64,000 bases of DNA from Dyadobacter pollutisoli (GTDB lineage: Bacteria; Bacteroidota; Bacteroidia; Cytophagales; Spirosomataceae): contig NZ_CP112998.1 of assembly GCF_026625565.1 (NCBI RefSeq), positions 1,800,501-1,864,500 on the forward strand, in the 5' to 3' direction. The notes under the pieces were generated by a model. The model saw only the letters and a program-made list of their open reading frames with translations. It did no database searches and was not told where the DNA came from. The position numbers were made by a program, and so were the translations under genes. Below, one piece after another: positions 61,918 to 64,000 of the stretch; positions within the stretch are counted from its first letter, which is position 1; each line of letters begins with the position of its first letter.

Positions 61918-63957
61918 ATGAAATCTCAAAATACATCCCTTTTTCAGGGAGATCTGGTGAGGGAAGCGATGACTCAGTCGTTCGTCAAGCTGAACCCCAA
62001 AGTGATGTTCCGTAACCCCGTCATGTTTACCGTATGGATCGGAACATTTGTAATGCTCATCGTCAATATCTGGATCATATCAGGTGAAAAAAGTCAGGGT
62101 AGCCTGGCATATAACCTCATCGTTTTTGCTATACTCTTGCTTACATTGCTTTTTGCCAATTTCGCAGAAGCCATTGCAGAGGCGAGAGGAAAAGCCCAGG
62201 CGAACAGTTTGCGGAAAACCCGTGAAGAAACGCCCGCCAAATGGCTACAGGCGATCGGCGATATGTATGTGAACGAAGTCAAGATCATTCCCTCCTCGCA
62301 ACTTCAAAAAGGGCACGTTTTTCTCTGCGAAACCGGCGATATCATTCCTACCGACGGCGAGATCATTGAAGGTCTTGCGACGATCGATGAAAGTGCGATT
62401 ACAGGCGAATCGGCACCCGTTATCCGGGAGGCCGGCGGAGATAAAAGCAGCGTTACGGGTGGAACCAAAGTCCTTTCTGACCGCATTAAAGTAAAAGTTA
62501 CCACCGAACCCGGTGAAAGCTTTCTGGACAAGATGATTGCATTGGTAGAAGGTGCAAGCCGCCAGAAAACGCCCAATGAGATCGCATTGACCATTTTGCT
62601 GGCTGGTTTCACGCTGGTATTCGTCATTGTGTGTATTACTTTAAAACCGTTCGGTGATTTCGCGGATACACCCATCACCATTGCGGCATTCATTTCATTG
62701 TTCGTGTGCCTGATCCCGACCACGATCGGCGGCTTGCTCTCAGCGATCGGGATTGCGGGGATGGACAGGGCGCTTCGGGCCAATGTGATCACCAAGAGTG
62801 GAAAGGCTGTTGAAACGGCCGGGGACATTGACACATTGTTGCTTGACAAAACCGGCACGATCACGATCGGTAACCGGAAAGCGACCCATTTCTGGCCCGC
62901 GGATGGCATTGAGAAAAGTCATTTTATCACCAGCGCAGCGCTCAGCTCCATCGCTGACGAAACACCCGAGGGTAAATCCATTATCGAGCTGGCCTCGATC
63001 GTACCGGACCGGTTACGGGTAGAAAACCCCACTTTCATTCAGTTTACAGCTGAAACCCGGAGTTCTGGGATCAATTTCATGGACACACGCATACGTAAGG
63101 GTGCGTCGGACGCGATCAGGCAGCTGAGCGAGAAGGCGGGGAACCAATTTCCTGCCGATACCGCCGAAAAAGTGAGGGAGATTTCCAGCAATGGGGGTAC
63201 GCCGCTGGTGGTTTCGGAAAATGAAAAAGTAATCGGCGTGATCGAATTGCAGGACATTATCAAACCAGGCATTCAGGAACGTTTTGAAAGACTGCGCAGA
63301 ATGGGCGTAAAAACGGTGATGGTGACTGGTGATAATCCATTGACAGCCAAATTTATAGCCGAAAAAGCAGGTGTGGATGACTACATCGCCGAAGCCAAAC
63401 CAGAAGATAAAATGAATTACATCAAAGCTGAGCAGCATAAAGGAAAGCTTGTGGCCATGATGGGCGACGGTACCAACGATGCCCCCGCACTGGCGCAGGC
63501 TGATGTAGGCGTGGCTATGAACAGCGGAACGCAGGCAGCGAAGGAAGCCGGTAACATGGTGGATCTGGATAATGACCCCACGAAGCTGATTGAGATCGTG
63601 GAAATCGGTAAACAGCTGTTAATGACCCGCGGAACGCTGACTACATTCAGTATTGCGAATGACGTCGCCAAGTATTTCGCCATCGTGCCCGCATTGTTTA
63701 TTGCCTCCATTCCTGCATTGCAAGGTCTTAATATCATGGGGCTGCATAGTCCGGAAAGCGCGATACTCTCTGCGGTGATTTTCAATGCGATCATCATTCC
63801 GCTACTGATCCCGCTGGCTTTGAAAGGTGTTGCCTACAAACCCATCGGTGCCAGCGCATTACTACGCAGAAACCTGCTGATTTATGGCCTTGGCGGGGTT
63901 TTGGTTCCCTTTGCGGGGATTAAGGTGATTGATATGGTTGTGAGTGCTTGGTTTTGA
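61918..63957 (+). CDS. kdpB: Potassium-transporting ATPase subunit KdpB
   Basis: A 679-residue P-type ATPase, the energy-giving subunit. Landmarks: actuator loop TGES at 162-165, phosphorylated D310 in LLDKTGTIT, nucleotide-binding domain with RKGASDAIRQL, hinge MVTGDNPLTAKFIAEKAGVDDY and MMGDGTNDAPALAQADVGVAM, and about seven membrane helices. Length and motifs are complete, so the pump should be functional. The stop at 63955-63957 leaves 43 bp to the window end. Confidence 0.97.
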   Translation: MKSQNTSLFQGDLVREAMTQSFVKLNPKVMFRNPVMFTVWIGTFVMLIVNIWIISGEKSQGSLAYNLIVFAILLLTLLFANFAEAIAEARGKAQANSLRKTREETPAKWLQAIGDMYVNEVKIIPSSQLQKGHVFLCETGDIIPTDGEIIEGLATIDESAITGESAPVIREAGGDKSSVTGGTKVLSDRIKVKVTTEPGESFLDKMIALVEGASRQKTPNEIALTILLAGFTLVFVIVCITLKPFGDFADTPITIAAFISLFVCLIPTTIGGLLSAIGIAGMDRALRANVITKSGKAVETAGDIDTLLLDKTGTITIGNRKATHFWPADGIEKSHFITSAALSSIADETPEGKSIIELASIVPDRLRVENPTFIQFTAETRSSGINFMDTRIRKGASDAIRQLSEKAGNQFPADTAEKVREISSNGGTPLVVSENEKVIGVIELQDIIKPGIQERFERLRRMGVKTVMVTGDNPLTAKFIAEKAGVDDYIAEAKPEDKMNYIKAEQHKGKLVAMMGDGTNDAPALAQADVGVAMNSGTQAAKEAGNMVDLDNDPTKLIEIVEIGKQLLMTRGTLTTFSIANDVAKYFAIVPALFIASIPALQGLNIMGLHSPESAILSAVIFNAIIIPLLIPLALKGVAYKPIGASALLRRNLLIYGLGGVLVPFAGIKVIDMVVSAWF

Positions 63958-63978
63958 AATTATAAAAAAGGATTAATA

Positions 63979-64000
63979 ATGGTAAGCCGATCGTCAATGA
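63979..64000 (+). CDS. Possible start of kdpC, cut by the window end
   Basis: ATG at 63979, 21 bp after kdpB, opens a frame that reaches the edge after seven codons; another ATG is at 63997. kdpC follows kdpB in almost all kdp operons, so one of these is probably its start, but too little is visible to confirm it. Confidence 0.3.

Noticed and set aside
62304..62909. Minus-strand frame of 201 codons inside kdpB
   Set aside because: Antisense to conserved P-type ATPase motifs; low-complexity Ser/Val/Pro translation.

Overview
The window looks like chromosomal DNA of a free-living Bacteroidota of the Cytophagales, most like Dyadobacter or a close Spirosomaceae relative (inference; no marker gene such as 16S rRNA is present). 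The grounds are two SusC/SusD pairs, an ECF sigma/FecR pair ahead of one of them, a hybrid two-component sensor with a beta-propeller input, type IX secretion sorting domains, genes without Shine-Dalgarno sites, and several upstream boxes of the Bacteroidota form TAnnTTTG. No rRNA, tRNA or CRISPR array was seen.

Layout. 1-1.3 kb: the end of a zinc metallopeptidase gene, a phytanoyl-CoA dioxygenase-like gene and a DUF4287 gene. 1.6-8.4 kb: an outer-membrane barrel gene, then a SusC/SusD pair whose susC is broken by a one-base deletion, closed by a two-way terminator and a convergent DeoR regulator. 8.5-16.7 kb: a histidine kinase, an outer-membrane receptor and a divergent 1392-residue hybrid sensor. 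16.9-20.8 kb: two PLP enzymes with twin-arginine-type leaders, with a bacilliredoxin (ytxJ) and a 48-codon gene between them. 20.8-21.9 kb: a decayed class C-like group II intron sitting just behind a terminator and touching the end of an HtrA-type protease gene. 23.2-26.9 kb: a secreted SGNH esterase, a DUF2958 gene, and a satD-like regulator with three exactly spaced operator repeats. 27-31.6 kb: a quinone/aromatic stress cluster (ring-cleaving dioxygenase, hydrolase, pirin) followed by a pseudo-receiver, a Crp/Fnr regulator, a DUF2383 stress protein and a cupin. 32-33.8 kb: two membrane proteins. 34.2-46.4 kb: a glycan-use locus (ECF sigma, FecR, SusC, SusD, lipoprotein, giant FG-GAP/ASPIC protein) facing a GH30 glycosidase across a four-copy palindromic repeat. 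46.5-50 kb: DNA ligase D and a DUF72 gene. 50-52.6 kb: an unknown gene and two surface proteins. 52.8-56.1 kb: a compact cassette of cyclic-nucleotide-domain histidine kinase, receiver/thioredoxin-reductase-like fusion and UBP-type zinc finger. 56.2-57.9 kb: an AraC regulator and an SDR enzyme that share an upstream repeat. 58-64 kb: a receiver protein, a sigma-54 activator and the kdp potassium pump operon (two tiny membrane peptides, kdpA, kdpB), cut off at the start of what is probably kdpC.

How the parts work together. The sigma/anti-sigma pair at 34.2 kb probably responds to substrate binding at the SusC receiver at 35.9 kb, whose N-terminal STN domain is the usual signalling contact with FecR. 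The sigma-54 activator probably drives kdp from a near-consensus -24/-12 site found between them. The strongest candidates for something little described are the kinase / receiver-flavoenzyme / UBP-finger cassette (52.8-56.1 kb), in which the flavoenzyme has lost its CxxC motif, and the exact 29-bp triple operator in front of the satD-like gene.
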